A stretch of DNA of 64,000 nt, taken from NCBI RefSeq assembly GCF_009791395.1, contig NZ_WSZK01000010.1, positions 23,419 through 87,418 of the forward strand, written 5' to 3'. Below are positions 19,043 to 29,173 of this stretch, one piece after another. The stretch is from Halomarina oriensis (GTDB lineage: Archaea > Halobacteriota > Halobacteria > Halobacteriales > Haloarculaceae). The notes under the pieces were generated by a model. The model saw only the letters and a program-made list of their open reading frames with translations, was not told the DNA's origin and did not search any database. The first letter of the stretch is position 1. Each line of letters begins with the position of its first letter. A program made the position numbers and the translations under genes.

Positions 19043-20089
19043 ATGAGTGAGACACTACTGGAGGTCGAAGATCTCCACACACGGTTCGCAACGAGAGAAG
19101 GAACAGTCCACGCTGTCGAAGGCGTGTCGTTCAGTGTCGATAGGGGTGAAATCGTCGGGGTCGTCGGCGAGAGTGGTTCGGGGAAATCCGTAACGGCTCG
19201 TTCGCTCATCCGCCTCGAAGACCCCGGCTACATCGAGCGTGGGTCGGTTCGATTCGATGGCATCGAGATGACTGACGCCGATGACCGCACGATTCGTCGT
19301 GTTCGTGGCGATGGGATGGCGATGGTGTTCCAAGACCCGATGGAGACGCTGAATCCAGTGTTCTCCATCGGGGAGCAGATCGTCGAATCGATCAAGGTTC
19401 ACGAATCGCCCGAGAAACAGGGGTTGCTCGACTACCTCAATGTCCCCCTGTTCAGTAGCAGGGGGAAACGGAGTCAGATGCGACAGCGAGCAATCGATCT
19501 GATGAGCGAGGTTGGAATCCCGCATCCCGAGACCCGTGTCTCTGCGTACCCCCACGAGTTCTCGGGAGGGATGCGCCAGCGAGCGATGCTGGCCATCGCA
19601 CTCGCCAGAGAACCCGACCTCTTGGTCGCCGACGAGCCGACGACAGCGCTCGACGTGACGATTCAGGCGGAAATCCTCCAGCGCATCCGGGACCTCAACG
19701 AGGAGTTGGACATGGCCGTCCTGATGATTACACACGACCTCGGTGTGGTCGCTGAACTCTGCGACAAGGTTGTGGTCATGTACGGTGGTCAGGTCATGGA
19801 AGAGGGGCCCGTCGAAGACGTGCTGACGAACCCGAAACACCCGTATACAGAATCACTGCTCGGGTGTATGCCCCAGACGTGTGCCCGGGGGGAACCATTG
19901 AACGTCATCGAAGGTCGGGTCCCGTCGATGGTCGGTGAACCCACAGGGTGTCCCTTTGCCAGTCGGTGTTGGTGTTCGTCTGAGAGCTGTACCTCCGGGG
20001 AGTTACCGACGGAACAGGTAGGGGACGACCATACATCGCGCTGTCATCACGTCGAGGAACTTAGTGAATCGATGGAGGCCGAGCAGTGA
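19043..20089 (+). CDS. ABC transporter ATPase, DppD/NikD type
   Basis: The 348-residue ATPase has Walker A GESGSGKS, signature FSGGMRQR, Walker B LLVADEPTTALD and the switch histidine in MITHDLGV. A Cys-containing C-terminal extension (CPFASRCWC...C) is typical of oligopeptide-type ATPases and may bind an iron-sulfur cluster. The ATG is 1 base after the previous stop; a longer upstream frame was rejected as it overlaps the permease. The 3' end overlaps the next ATPase gene by 4 bases. Confidence 0.95.
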   Translation: MSETLLEVEDLHTRFATREGTVHAVEGVSFSVDRGEIVGVVGESGSGKSVTARSLIRLEDPGYIERGSVRFDGIEMTDADDRTIRRVRGDGMAMVFQDPMETLNPVFSIGEQIVESIKVHESPEKQGLLDYLNVPLFSSRGKRSQMRQRAIDLMSEVGIPHPETRVSAYPHEFSGGMRQRAMLAIALAREPDLLVADEPTTALDVTIQAEILQRIRDLNEELDMAVLMITHDLGVVAELCDKVVVMYGGQVMEEGPVEDVLTNPKHPYTESLLGCMPQTCARGEPLNVIEGRVPSMVGEPTGCPFASRCWCSSESCTSGELPTEQVGDDHTSRCHHVEELSESMEAEQ

Positions 20090-21102
20090 CAAAACCCATC
20101 GTCGAAATCGACGACGTCGTCAAACGGTTCCCCGTCGATGACTCATTCTTCGCCAAGCTCCTCGGAAACGAGACGTACGTCACTGCAGTCGACGGTGTGT
20201 CGCTCTCAATAGAACCCGGCGAGACACTCGCGCTGGTCGGTGAGTCCGGTTCTGGAAAGTCGACGCTCGCGAACATGGTCACTGGCCTTCACTCACCGAC
20301 GAGTGGAACAGTGAAGTTCGACGGAGAGGTCGTCGGGGAAGCAACCAGCCGAAACAAAGAGACCCTCGCGGCCATCGGAATGGTATTCCAGAACCCACGC
20401 GGGAGTCTCGACTCTCGGTTGACGATCAAGCAGATTATCGCTGAACCACTCAAGGCCCGTGGGTGGTCCGCAGCAGAGCGTGAGCAGAAAGTCGAGTCCC
20501 TCATCGAACGGGTCAACCTCTCCCAGGCTTACCTCCCGAGACATCCACACGAACTTTCGGGGGGTGAAGCCCAGCGGGTTGCGATCGCTCGAGCTATCGC
20601 ACTCAATCCGCGGTTGATCGTCCTCGACGAACCAGTGAGTGCGCTCGACGTGAGCGTCCAAGCGAAGATCGTTAACCTGCTGATGGAACTCCAAGACGAG
20701 TTGAACCTGACGTATCTGTTCATCGCCCACGACCTCAACGTCGTCGAGCACATCGCAGACCGCATCGCGGTTATGTACCTCGGACAACTCATGGAAATCG
20801 CCCCGACAGAGGTACTCTTCACAGAGACGAGTCATCCCTACACGGAGACACTCCTCTCTGCGATTCCGAGTGTCGACCCAACGAAACAGAAAGAGCGGGT
20901 GATTCTCGATGGAGATATCCCGAGTCCAATCAACACGCCTAGCGGCTGTGTGTTCCATACCCGTTGCCCACTCGCAGACGAGCACTGTGCGACCCAAACG
21001 CCCGCGGCCGAGCATATTGGGGAGTCCACCTCATGGTGTCACTATGCCGCCGAGTTCGCCGATGATGAGAAACGGATTGCAGGAGTGATGAGTGATGACT
21101 GA
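20086..21102 (+). CDS. ABC transporter ATPase, DppF/NikE type
   Basis: The 338-residue second ATPase carries Walker A GESGSGKST, signature LSGGEAQR, Walker B LIVLDEPVSALD and the switch histidine in IAHDLNV. Its C-terminus has the same Cys pattern (CVFHTRCPLADEHC) as its partner. It starts at a GTG overlapping the previous stop. With the other three subunits it completes the importer. Confidence 0.95.
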   Translation: MTKPIVEIDDVVKRFPVDDSFFAKLLGNETYVTAVDGVSLSIEPGETLALVGESGSGKSTLANMVTGLHSPTSGTVKFDGEVVGEATSRNKETLAAIGMVFQNPRGSLDSRLTIKQIIAEPLKARGWSAAEREQKVESLIERVNLSQAYLPRHPHELSGGEAQRVAIARAIALNPRLIVLDEPVSALDVSVQAKIVNLLMELQDELNLTYLFIAHDLNVVEHIADRIAVMYLGQLMEIAPTEVLFTETSHPYTETLLSAIPSVDPTKQKERVILDGDIPSPINTPSGCVFHTRCPLADEHCATQTPAAEHIGESTSWCHYAAEFADDEKRIAGVMSDD

Positions 21103-21574
21103 CGATAGTTCAGAGGCCGCTGAAGGCGCGATAGAGCCTGCAGAAAACGCACTACCGCCAGAGAAACTCAACTACCCCGAATTCGTCTTCGAGGAAGGGA
21201 GCATCGATGCCGACGGTGGGTTCGACCTCACGGAGGGGATGAAGAGAGACGAGATCGTCTCGTGGCTTCGTGAGCTCGCAGACGGACTCGAGAGCCACGA
21301 CATCGCAGTCGAATCTCCAGATGGCCACGTGACGTTCGGTGTCGGGACTGGCGACGTCCGAATGCAGTTCGATCCCGACGAGAACCATCAAGGAACGCTC
21401 TCTGTAGAGTTTGGATTGAAAGCCAAAGCGATGTTCGTCTCGGACGACCCGACTCGTCGGAAAACGGGTGCGCGTGGGAAGACGGGGTTCATCCCACTGT
21501 CGATGCTCACAGACGACAAACCACCCGAATCCTACCGGTGTTATAGTTGGATTCGGGACCCAACAGACCCGTAG
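21095..21574 (+). CDS. Amphi-Trp domain protein
   Basis: The 159-residue acidic protein has in its middle the pattern MKRDEIVSWLRELADGLES followed by beta strands, which matches the small haloarchaeal amphi-Trp domain. It overlaps the end of the second ATPase gene by 8 bases and so belongs to the importer operon. The domain has no established biochemical role. A GTG three bases earlier is an alternative start. Confidence 0.72.
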   Translation: MTDDSSEAAEGAIEPAENALPPEKLNYPEFVFEEGSIDADGGFDLTEGMKRDEIVSWLRELADGLESHDIAVESPDGHVTFGVGTGDVRMQFDPDENHQGTLSVEFGLKAKAMFVSDDPTRRKTGARGKTGFIPLSMLTDDKPPESYRCYSWIRDPTDP

Positions 21575-21717
21575 CCGGGGACATTGAGGTGTCGAGGTCT
21601 TCGAGGGCTACAATCGCTCAATGCACGCTTCATCAGGCAGCAACAGGCGGATAGGGTGGCCCCCGACGACCCAAAAGAAGCCTTATCGATTAGACGAGTG
21701 ACCTGCAGCGTCGTTGC

Positions 21718-22702
21718 TCACGTCGATGGAGTTTCGAGTAGCGTTTTCCCACCACGAAAGAGGATGAGGCTCCCAACGAGCAGTGCCGTCCCGAACAACA
21801 ACGCGATGCTGAAGTCATGGAGCACACCGATATCGTACGCGTGGCTGATGGTTTTGCTCGCCATCGCTACACTATCGAGCAGCAGCATCAGGGCGAAGTA
21901 ACCCATCAACGACGACTCGTCGAGAATCTCCGTCATCCGTGCGCCGATATAGGCCCCAGAGACGCTTCCACCGAGTAGTGGTAGGACGACCGAGAAATGA
22001 ACGGCATCTTGCTGCAGGTAACGAGCGGACCCAAAGGCACTGGAGCCAGCAATTTGGAAAATATCGGTTCCAACAGCGACTGAGTTGGAGAGGCCAACGC
22101 CGTAAACGAGTGATGGAACCATCAGAAACCCACCACCAACCCCGAGAAAGCCAGAGAGAGTACCAATCGCGACGCCGATTCCGATGAGTAGCCAAAGCGA
22201 GACGATTCCACCTGATTTCAACCTCAGCCGAGGCGGTAATTGATTGAAAACAGACCGTTCAACCAGGGGTTGTACATGCCTGTCATCAACGGTTGGCATC
22301 TCATCAGCATGGATTTGTCGGAGGAGAAGAACACCAACTACTGCCAGCAATAGCACGTAACAGACACTAACGACGATATCACCCAAGCCACGCGCGACGA
22401 GCCAAAAGAGTACCCGTTTACCGGTCTCAATACCAACAGACATTCCAATGACAAGAACGGCACCAAGACGGTAATCGATGTGACCAGCAGACCGGTGAGT
22501 AATCGCGGCGGTAATGGCGGTTCCGAAAACAAACACCAGGCCAGAACCGACTGCTGCTTCAGCGGGATGTCCAAGCACGAGTAACGCAGGGGTGACGAAG
22601 AAGCTCCCACCCAGACCAAAAAAAGCCGAACAGGATCCCGATGAGAAATCCGAAACCCACAAAAAACGCAATCTCGGATTCTATGAATACCACCAGAATC
22701 AT
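21718..22702 (-). pseudogene. TauE/SafE-family permease with a frameshift at a T7 run
   Basis: Downstream of the shift the frame encodes most of a TauE/SafE permease with two halves (FGLGGSFFVTPALLVLGHP and GFLGVGGGFLMVPSLVYG). The expected N-terminus ([17 protein letters not shown]...) is present upstream but in another frame. The two join at 22618-22624, a run of seven A on the plus strand (seven T in the gene). Removing one T restores GFFGLGG. The ATG at 22702 overlaps the stop of the preceding gene as ATGA, which confirms the true start. It is either inactivated or a sequencing error. Confidence 0.82.
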
Positions 22703-23094
22703 CTTGGCTCTGCTCCGATATCGTTTCCAGACACGTGCGTTGGGCTGCGACAAAGAGTGTGATGGCCCCGGTGAACATCGATGACCACCTTCGGGTCGTT
22801 CCTGTTCTCAGTGTGTCTCTGCCTTCGCTCACCAACCAGAGACTGACGAGGGGCCCAAGTTACCTCGTGGGCCCATCGACTAGTTGTGAGCTGGTATCCG
22901 TTCTCGTGTACGACGTCAAGAATCAGGTTTGCATCGGATAGACAGTGTACGTGATTGCCACCGTTGAGGGCCTGTGCATCTCGAATAGTCTTCGAGACAG
23001 CTACGGCAGCGACGCCTGTTGCTCGACACTGTTTGAGTCCATCGGCACCAATCATCATGGCAAGCCCGTCTCCACCGACAACCAACGTCGTCAT
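22699..23094 (-). CDS. Hypothetical protein translationally coupled between copB and TauE/SafE
   Basis: This 131-residue frame overlaps the copB stop and the TauE/SafE start by four bases each (both ATGA). That is strong evidence that it is a real gene in a three-gene operon. The N-terminal half ([20 protein letters not shown], then a His/Cys-containing stretch [16 protein letters not shown]) looks like an alpha/beta domain. The C-terminal half is basic and less protein-like, so a frameshift within it cannot be excluded. No family is recognised. Confidence 0.6.
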   Translation of the reverse strand: MTTLVVGGDGLAMMIGADGLKQCRATGVAAVAVSKTIRDAQALNGGNHVHCLSDANLILDVVHENGYQLTTSRWAHEVTWAPRQSLVGERRQRHTENRNDPKVVIDVHRGHHTLCRSPTHVSGNDIGAEPR

Positions 23095-25211
23095 GTTGAG
23101 AGGTCGATTCCTTTGAGCCGCCGAGCGTTGATGGCGACGATGATGGTCGAGAGCGACATGAACACCGCCCCGATGGCCGGTGAAAGGAGGATGCCGACGG
23201 GGGCGAGCAGACCCGCTGCGAGCGGGAGTGCGACGACGTTGTAGCCCGTCGCCCAGACGAGGTTCTCCTGCATCTTCCGGTAGCTCGCCGCCGAGAGGCG
23301 GACGAGCCGAACGACGTCTCTCGGGTCGTTGTCGACGAGGACGATGTCGCCGGACTCGATAGCGACATCGGTTCCGGACCCGATGGCGATGCCGACGTCC
23401 GCCCTCGCGAGCGCTGGCGCGTCGTTGACGCCGTCGCCGACCATCGCGACGAGTTTTCCCTCCGACTGGAGCTGGGCGACCGTCGTGTCCTTCTCGTCGG
23501 GGAGGACCTCGGCGAAGTACTGGTCGATGCCCAACTCCTCGGCGACCGCGCGGGCGACGTCCTCGGAGTCCCCCGTCAGCATCGCCACCTCGATACCCAT
23601 CGCGTGGAGGGCGTCGATCGCCTGCCTGCTCTCTGCACGAATCACGTCCGCGAGTGCGAACGCCGCCACGACGCTCGACTCCTCGTGAACGAGGTAGATG
23701 ACCGTCTGGGCGTTCTTCCCGGCCTCGTCGGCGAAGGCGACAATGGAGTGCGGCCGCTCGACACCGAGTCGGTCGAGGAGATTCGGTCCGCCCAGGTGGA
23801 TCGTCTCGCCCTTGCTCGGGTTACTCGACGAATTGCTCGGCCGAGTCGAGGCAGGAACCATTTCAGGAGCTACTGTCGCCCGAACACCGAGTCCGCGGAG
23901 GTTCTCGAACGTCGAGACGGAGACCCGTTCGACCTCACGTTCGCTTGCAGCGGTGCGAATCGCGCGGGCGATCATGTGCTCGGAGTCGCCTTCGACACCG
24001 GCGGCGATGGCGAGTGCTCGCTGTTCGTCGTACCCCTCGACGGTCTCAATGCCGACGACACCTTGCTCGCCCTTGGTCAGCGTCCCGGTCTTGTCGAACA
24101 TCACGGTATCGAGGTTTCGAGCCTCTTCCATGGCGATACGGTCGCGAATCAACATCCCGTTCTGGGCGGCCGTCGAGGTGTTGATGGCGACGACGAGGGG
24201 GACCGCGAGCCCCAGTGCGTGCGGGCAGGCGATGACTAGGACGGTAACGACCCGTTCGAGAACAGCAATCTCGAAGCCAGTTGCCAGTGTCCACGCGACG
24301 GCGGTGACGGCGGCGACGCCGAGCGCGACGTAGAACAGCCACCCGGCGGCGCGGTCGGCGAGCACCTGGGTCCGGGACTTCGACTGCTGGGCTTCGTCGA
24401 CGAGCCGCATGATACCTGCGAGCGCCGTCTCGTTGCCGGTCTTCGTCACTTGGACGCGGAGACTGCCGTCCTGGTTGACGGTCCCGGCGACTACCTCGTC
24501 GCCCGGTTCCTTTCCGACTGATCTGGACTCACCCGTAATCATCGACTCGTCTACCGATGATTCTCCCTCAACCACATCACCATCTGCTGGCACCGACGCA
24601 CCTGGCCGAACGAGGACGACGTCACCCTCCGAAAGGTCGGAGACGGCCACCTCCTCGACATCGCCGCTCTCGGTGACACGCTCGGCGGTGTCGGGCATGA
24701 GTTTGGCCAGTTCGTCGAGTGCGCCGGATGCTTGGCGGACCGAGCGCATCTCCATCCAGTGGCCCAGCAGCATGATGTCGATGAGCGTGACGAGCTCCCA
24801 GAAGAACGGCGTCGTCCCCGGCAAAAACAGACTCGCGATGGAGTAGACGAACGCGACGGTGATTGCGAGCGAGATGAGCATCATCATCCCCGGTTCGCGA
24901 TTGGTGAGTTCTGTCCGGGCCATCGAGAGAAACGGCACGCCACCGTACGCGAAGACGACGACCGAGAGTACCGGTGTAATCCAGACACTCCCCGGGAACG
25001 TCGGCGCGGTGTAACCGACCACCTCCTGGATGAACTCACTGAAGTAGATAACCGGAATCGAGAGGACTAGTGACACCCAGAAGCGACGACGGAACATCCG
25101 TTCGTGGCCGCTGTGGTCCGTATGTGCGTGGTGGTCTTCGTCCCTCATCCCATGCTTATGGGAGTCGCCTCCACCCTCACTGGTTCCATCGTGGTTTTGG
25201 TGTGTCGTCAT
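23091..25211 (-). CDS. copB: CopB-type heavy-metal P1B ATPase with His-rich N-terminus
   Basis: The 706-residue pump lacks CxxC domains and instead starts with a His-rich cytoplasmic tail (about ten histidines within the first 38 residues). Its transmembrane site is CPH in IACPHALGL, the mark of CopB ATPases that move copper or silver. TGES, DKTGT, SEHM (where HP is usual) and [10 protein letters not shown] motifs are present. It heads an operon with the two coupled genes downstream and is divergent from the YHS permease gene. Confidence 0.93.
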   Translation of the reverse strand: MTTHQNHDGTSEGGGDSHKHGMRDEDHHAHTDHSGHERMFRRRFWVSLVLSIPVIYFSEFIQEVVGYTAPTFPGSVWITPVLSVVVFAYGGVPFLSMARTELTNREPGMMMLISLAITVAFVYSIASLFLPGTTPFFWELVTLIDIMLLGHWMEMRSVRQASGALDELAKLMPDTAERVTESGDVEEVAVSDLSEGDVVLVRPGASVPADGDVVEGESSVDESMITGESRSVGKEPGDEVVAGTVNQDGSLRVQVTKTGNETALAGIMRLVDEAQQSKSRTQVLADRAAGWLFYVALGVAAVTAVAWTLATGFEIAVLERVVTVLVIACPHALGLAVPLVVAINTSTAAQNGMLIRDRIAMEEARNLDTVMFDKTGTLTKGEQGVVGIETVEGYDEQRALAIAAGVEGDSEHMIARAIRTAASEREVERVSVSTFENLRGLGVRATVAPEMVPASTRPSNSSSNPSKGETIHLGGPNLLDRLGVERPHSIVAFADEAGKNAQTVIYLVHEESSVVAAFALADVIRAESRQAIDALHAMGIEVAMLTGDSEDVARAVAEELGIDQYFAEVLPDEKDTTVAQLQSEGKLVAMVGDGVNDAPALARADVGIAIGSGTDVAIESGDIVLVDNDPRDVVRLVRLSAASYRKMQENLVWATGYNVVALPLAAGLLAPVGILLSPAIGAVFMSLSTIIVAINARRLKGIDLST

Positions 25212-25694
25212 GATGTCGTTCGATTGTTGTCGTTCGGTATGCTGTCCTATCGATTGGCCCTCATGGAGGGGGACTGTTCCTCTCCTCCTCTATCTTCGAT
25301 TGGTTCCCCGGCACCCTACATCGGAGGCACTCTGAGGACCATCCTCGGTAGTGGCGGCCCTATTCATTCCATTATTCGCGCATTGGTGGCTGTCTTTATC
25401 CTTGCCTGTCACTTACGTCTTGGCTGCTTATGCTGGTTCTTCTTTCGTGACTTCTGCCAAGGGTGCCCTCTACCGATGAAACCAAAGCGAGACCGGGACC
25501 GGGACAGGTGTTCTGAGTCTGTCTAACCGGAGATAAAGCATTCGTCAACTGATTAGCCCGAAGAGTTCCAAATTCCGGTGATCGATAGGTGATAATCGAT
25601 CGAGACCTCCGTTTCGGCCCGTTGGTGTCCTGTGCATCTCTGTCTGAGTCTGTTAAGCAACACTGGCATAGCCCACGGTTGTCAATCTCTAGGT
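25212..25694. promoter_or_regulatory. Divergent control region between copB and the YHS permease
   Basis: These 483 bases hold no convincing gene. They separate two divergent metal-export genes and include a palindrome at 25580-25601, where GATCGAT and ATCGATC flank eight bases. This could be an operator for one of the AsnC-TRASH regulators, although no binding motif is known from the sequence alone. Confidence 0.45.
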
Positions 25695-27092
25695 ATGCAA
25701 GTGGCACTCCTCGACGGCGTCTTTGAATCGCTGCGAATTGGCGTGGGGTTCCTCTGGACGGCCGCGTGGGCCATCATCATGGGGCTCGTCATCACGAGCT
25801 TCGTCCAGGTCTACGTCTCAAAAGAACGGATGGCGAAGGTTCTCGGAACCGAAGACATCGGAAGCCTCGCGAAAGCGACCGTGTTCGGTGCAGCGAGTAG
25901 TGGGTGTAGCTTCGGGGCGGTCGCTATCGGCAAGGGGTTGTTCAAGAAAGGAGCACACGCGGTGAACGTGCTGGCGTTCATGTTCGCCTCGACGAACCTC
26001 ATCGTCGAACTCGGATTGATGATTCTCATCTTGCTGGGGTGGGAGTTTCTGGTCGCCGAACTTCTGGGGGGACTCATTCTCATCGCGGTGATGGCGCTCA
26101 TCGTCCACGTGACCCTCCCTGAGAATCGCTTCGAGGAAGTCCGCACAGCATTGAACCAGCGCGATGCCGAGGCGGGCGTCACCGAAGACCCGACCTGCGG
26201 GATGGAAGGCTCAAAAGAACACTCGGTCGTGACCGACGGTGGGGAGACCCTCGAGTTCTGTTCGGCCGGGTGTCTGGAGACCTACCAGCAGGAAATTGCC
26301 AGTGCCGGTGGCTGGCGTGACGAACTGCTCTCGTGGGGCGGGTGGTACAAACTCGGCAACCAGTACCGCAAGGAGTGGTCGATGATCTGGAGAGACGTCG
26401 TCGCGGGCTTTCTCATTTCGGGGTTCGTCATCGTTTTCGTCCCACAGTCGGTGTGGAACGCGCTGTTCCTGCGTGGGGATGGACTGCTCGTGAGCGCGGA
26501 GAACGCCGTGATGGGTGTCACGATCGCCGTTGTGAGCTTCGTCGGCAGTATCGGTAACGTCCCGTTTGCAGTCGCCTTGTGGGGTGGCGGCGTCAGTTTC
26601 GCAGGCGTCATCGCGTTCGTCTACGCCGACCTCATCACGATCCCTGTGCTGAACGTCTACCGGAAGTACTACGGCTGGCAGGTGATGGCATACATCTTCG
26701 TCGTGTTCTTTGTGACGATGGCGTTCACGGGCTTCCTGATGGAAGAGCTGTTCGACGCGTTGGGCATTGTCCCCAATCTCGCCGGCGGACAGACCGCCTC
26801 CGAGCAGATGTACTTCGAACTGAACTACACGTTCTACCTCAATCTGTTCGCCTTCGCCCTCTCAGGGTTCCTCTTCTACGTCTATCGTCGGGGGCTCGGG
26901 GCACCGGGCCAGCACCGTGATCCAGTCTGTGGGATGCGCACCGACGAGAGCGGCCCCAGTCTCACCCACTACGGTGAGACCTACTACTTCTGCTCGAATC
27001 GGTGTAAAGAGACGTTCCAGCAACACCCAACCAAGTACTCTCGTGAGCATCCCACTGCACACCCCGATAGGATGGATCATTCCACTCACTGA
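25695..27092 (+). CDS. Permease with two YHS domains, copper/zinc efflux type (SO_0444 family)
   Basis: The 465-residue protein has two permease halves, each with a conserved glycine-rich helix pair (FGAASSGCSFGAVAIGKGLF; VGSIGNVPFAVALWGGG). This is the architecture of the ArsP/DUF318 permease superfamily. A YHS domain sits in the middle (DPTCGM with FCSAGC) and another at the C-terminus (DPVCGM with YFCSNRC); such Cys pairs bind copper or other soft metals. The ATG at 25695 starts just before the first hydrophobic helix. It is divergent from copB. Confidence 0.85.
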   Translation: MQVALLDGVFESLRIGVGFLWTAAWAIIMGLVITSFVQVYVSKERMAKVLGTEDIGSLAKATVFGAASSGCSFGAVAIGKGLFKKGAHAVNVLAFMFASTNLIVELGLMILILLGWEFLVAELLGGLILIAVMALIVHVTLPENRFEEVRTALNQRDAEAGVTEDPTCGMEGSKEHSVVTDGGETLEFCSAGCLETYQQEIASAGGWRDELLSWGGWYKLGNQYRKEWSMIWRDVVAGFLISGFVIVFVPQSVWNALFLRGDGLLVSAENAVMGVTIAVVSFVGSIGNVPFAVALWGGGVSFAGVIAFVYADLITIPVLNVYRKYYGWQVMAYIFVVFFVTMAFTGFLMEELFDALGIVPNLAGGQTASEQMYFELNYTFYLNLFAFALSGFLFYVYRRGLGAPGQHRDPVCGMRTDESGPSLTHYGETYYFCSNRCKETFQQHPTKYSREHPTAHPDRMDHSTH

Positions 27093-27168
27093 GTAGCACA
27101 CCGACACCTGAAGTCGTGGGCTTTCTCCTAATGCTTCTACAACGTATAATTTCAATAACTCTTTTGAG

Positions 27169-27690
27169 ATGGCGGTTGAACTGCGACAAGCGATGTCCAC
27201 TGAACGTACTGATCTCGATCTTCGAGTGGGAGGCATTGCACGACCGGACGTCGTGAGCGTCTCGAAAACGACGCCGGTCGGTGAGATTGCTCAGCTAATG
27301 GCTGACGAGAGAGTGGGCGATGCCATCGTCACAGACGATGGCGATATCGTCGGAATCGTCACCGACCGAGATCTTACAATCCATCTCCTGACAGACGAAT
27401 TCGATACGAACGTCCTCAGAGGGGATGTAGCAGCAGACCTCACTGCCACCGACGTGATGACTGCAGATCCGTTGACTATCGATGCCCAAGCACGCGTCCC
27501 CCGGCTACTCCATCATATGACTCAATCGGGCGTCCGGCGAGTGCCGGTTGTTGATGAGGGTGCCATGGCCGGAATCATCACGTTTGACGACCTCATCGTC
27601 CACTTAACTGGCGAGAGTGCACACGTTACGGCGCAACTCAAAAGCCTCGCTGAAGTCGTCCACGCAGCCTCGCCAACTCTTGAGTCGTGA
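27169..27690 (+). CDS. Protein with paired CBS domains
   Basis: The 173-residue protein is almost entirely two CBS repeats (about residues 25-75 and 95-150) that together form a Bateman module binding adenine nucleotides. Such stand-alone proteins are common stress regulators in haloarchaea. A TATA-like GTATAAT lies 19-25 bases before the ATG; an ATG eight codons later is an alternative start. It converges with the universal stress protein gene. Confidence 0.85.
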   Translation: MAVELRQAMSTERTDLDLRVGGIARPDVVSVSKTTPVGEIAQLMADERVGDAIVTDDGDIVGIVTDRDLTIHLLTDEFDTNVLRGDVAADLTATDVMTADPLTIDAQARVPRLLHHMTQSGVRRVPVVDEGAMAGIITFDDLIVHLTGESAHVTAQLKSLAEVVHAASPTLES

Positions 27691-27720
27691 TTCGAGTAGT
27701 TTGAACGAGGGCGGGCACGT

Positions 27721-28629
27721 TCAGGTGAGTTTCCGGACTGACAAAACGGGAATGGAGGTCTCTCGAAGAACACGACTCGTCGTGCTGCCAATGAGTGCCC
27801 GGTTGATTCCCGAGCGACCATGTGTTCCCATCGCGACCATGTCGATATCGAATTCGTCGATGTATTCCAGGATTCTTCTATGGGGGATGCCATGTCGGAG
27901 AGCTTGCACGGTTTTGAGGTCCGCTGATTCCGCCTGAGAGGCAACACGAACGAGTTCGCTTCTCCCAGCTTGTTCGAGCGTCTCCTCTATGTCAGACCAC
28001 GTTCTGCCAGGTTTCGTCGAGTATGCACGAGAATCGGCGACATACAGGAGATGGATAGTGGTATCAAACGCCCTCACAATCGCCATCGCATGGTCCAGCG
28101 CTGCGTGACTTAGCTTGCTCCCATCGACGGGGACGAGCACGTTCTCGAATGGCTCCCCTTTGGCGTGTTTCCGGGGTGTCTCCGGTGTGTTCAAGTTAAG
28201 GCAAAGAACAGGGACGTCGACGCTCCGGATGATGGTCGACGAAACGCTGCCTAAGAGATACCTTTGAAGACCTGTTGTACCGCGTGTCCCCATACTCACG
28301 AGGTCAATGTCGTGGTCGTCGATAAATGTACGAATCTCCCGAGCAGGGATGCCAAATCGGACTTCCGTCACCACATCGAGGTGCTGGTCAGAAACTCGGA
28401 GAGCGAGTTGCTCCGTTATCTGGTCTCCTCTTGAGACCCAATTATCTGGTGGCGACTGCTCCTCAACGTCTACCTCTGTGAGTGCAAGTTTCCGCTCTAT
28501 CGGTGTACTATCAACGACGTGCAGTATGTGGATCGTTGCATCGTTCGCTCGAGCGATTTCAGTTGTGGGCTCTGCCACACACTCCGCGTGGTCACTCCCA
28601 TTGGTCGGGATCAGTATCGCGTTGTACAT
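27721..28629 (-). CDS. Tandem universal stress protein (UspA x2)
   Basis: The 302-residue protein has two UspA domains. Each starts with an ILIP/VLVPVDGS strand and carries an ATP-binding glycine motif near its end: GTRGTTGLQRYLLGSVSS in the first and GTHGRSGINRALIGSTTS in the second. Both contain the G-2x-G-9x-G-S/T pattern of nucleotide-binding members. An ATG three bases earlier is also possible. It probably acts in general stress tolerance, and lies between a CBS protein and membrane genes. Confidence 0.92.
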   Translation of the reverse strand: MYNAILIPTNGSDHAECVAEPTTEIARANDATIHILHVVDSTPIERKLALTEVDVEEQSPPDNWVSRGDQITEQLALRVSDQHLDVVTEVRFGIPAREIRTFIDDHDIDLVSMGTRGTTGLQRYLLGSVSSTIIRSVDVPVLCLNLNTPETPRKHAKGEPFENVLVPVDGSKLSHAALDHAMAIVRAFDTTIHLLYVADSRAYSTKPGRTWSDIEETLEQAGRSELVRVASQAESADLKTVQALRHGIPHRRILEYIDEFDIDMVAMGTHGRSGINRALIGSTTSRVLRETSIPVLSVRKLT

Positions 28630-28698
28630 CATCTGGATACTCTTACAACGATTTAGTCGTCGGAGCCATGGAAAACGGGCCGTAGCCTGTGTCAGGGG

Positions 28699-28998
28699 TC
28701 ATCGAGCGAAGAGATTGTACAACCCGATGAGTGCATACGTGAGAACGAAGCTAATCACTGCGGCTTCGACCATCCCTCCAGCAGTCCCGAGTATCGTTGG
28801 TTCGAAGAACAGATGCCACTGTTCCATCATCCTCACTGCGCCTTCGTAAATCCCGATCGTGCCGAAGATTCCGAGGAGAAGCATCACCCCAGCCGAAACG
28901 ACTGCCGCTGCTTCAGCGAACGCAAGGCTATTCAGTCGAATCTGTTCAGTTCTCGATGCAGCATCGTACGATTCACGTTCAGCTGTTGTCACGCCCAT
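28699..28998 (-). CDS. Small membrane protein, three hydrophobic segments
   Basis: The 99-residue protein starts MGVTTAERESYD, has a charged N-terminus and then hydrophobic stretches near residues 26-52 and 70-95. The ATG at 28998 was preferred over a TTG nine codons upstream. It is divergent from the DUF302 gene and 69 bases upstream of the universal stress gene on the same strand. No family is recognised. Confidence 0.65.
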   Translation of the reverse strand: MGVTTAERESYDAASRTEQIRLNSLAFAEAAAVVSAGVMLLLGIFGTIGIYEGAVRMMEQWHLFFEPTILGTAGGMVEAAVISFVLTYALIGLYNLFAR

Positions 28999-29173
28999 AG
29001 TTGACACTAGCCAATCATCGTTCAATGCTGTTTCCCCTACGAATCCAAAGCTAATGAGCGCTCAGTCTGTCTACTAACTCCAAACGTGTCCGTGAGAGAT
29101 TCAGAACCGTCGCCTTCGACAGTCGTGATTCTAAGCCAACACGAATAAAAACGAACGAGTAGTATTGCACACT

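Noticed and set aside
15518..21102. Naming the ABC importer as a nickel transporter
   Set aside because: Dipeptide and nickel systems share this gene order and domain set; no hydrogenase, urease or NikR gene is nearby, so substrate was left open.
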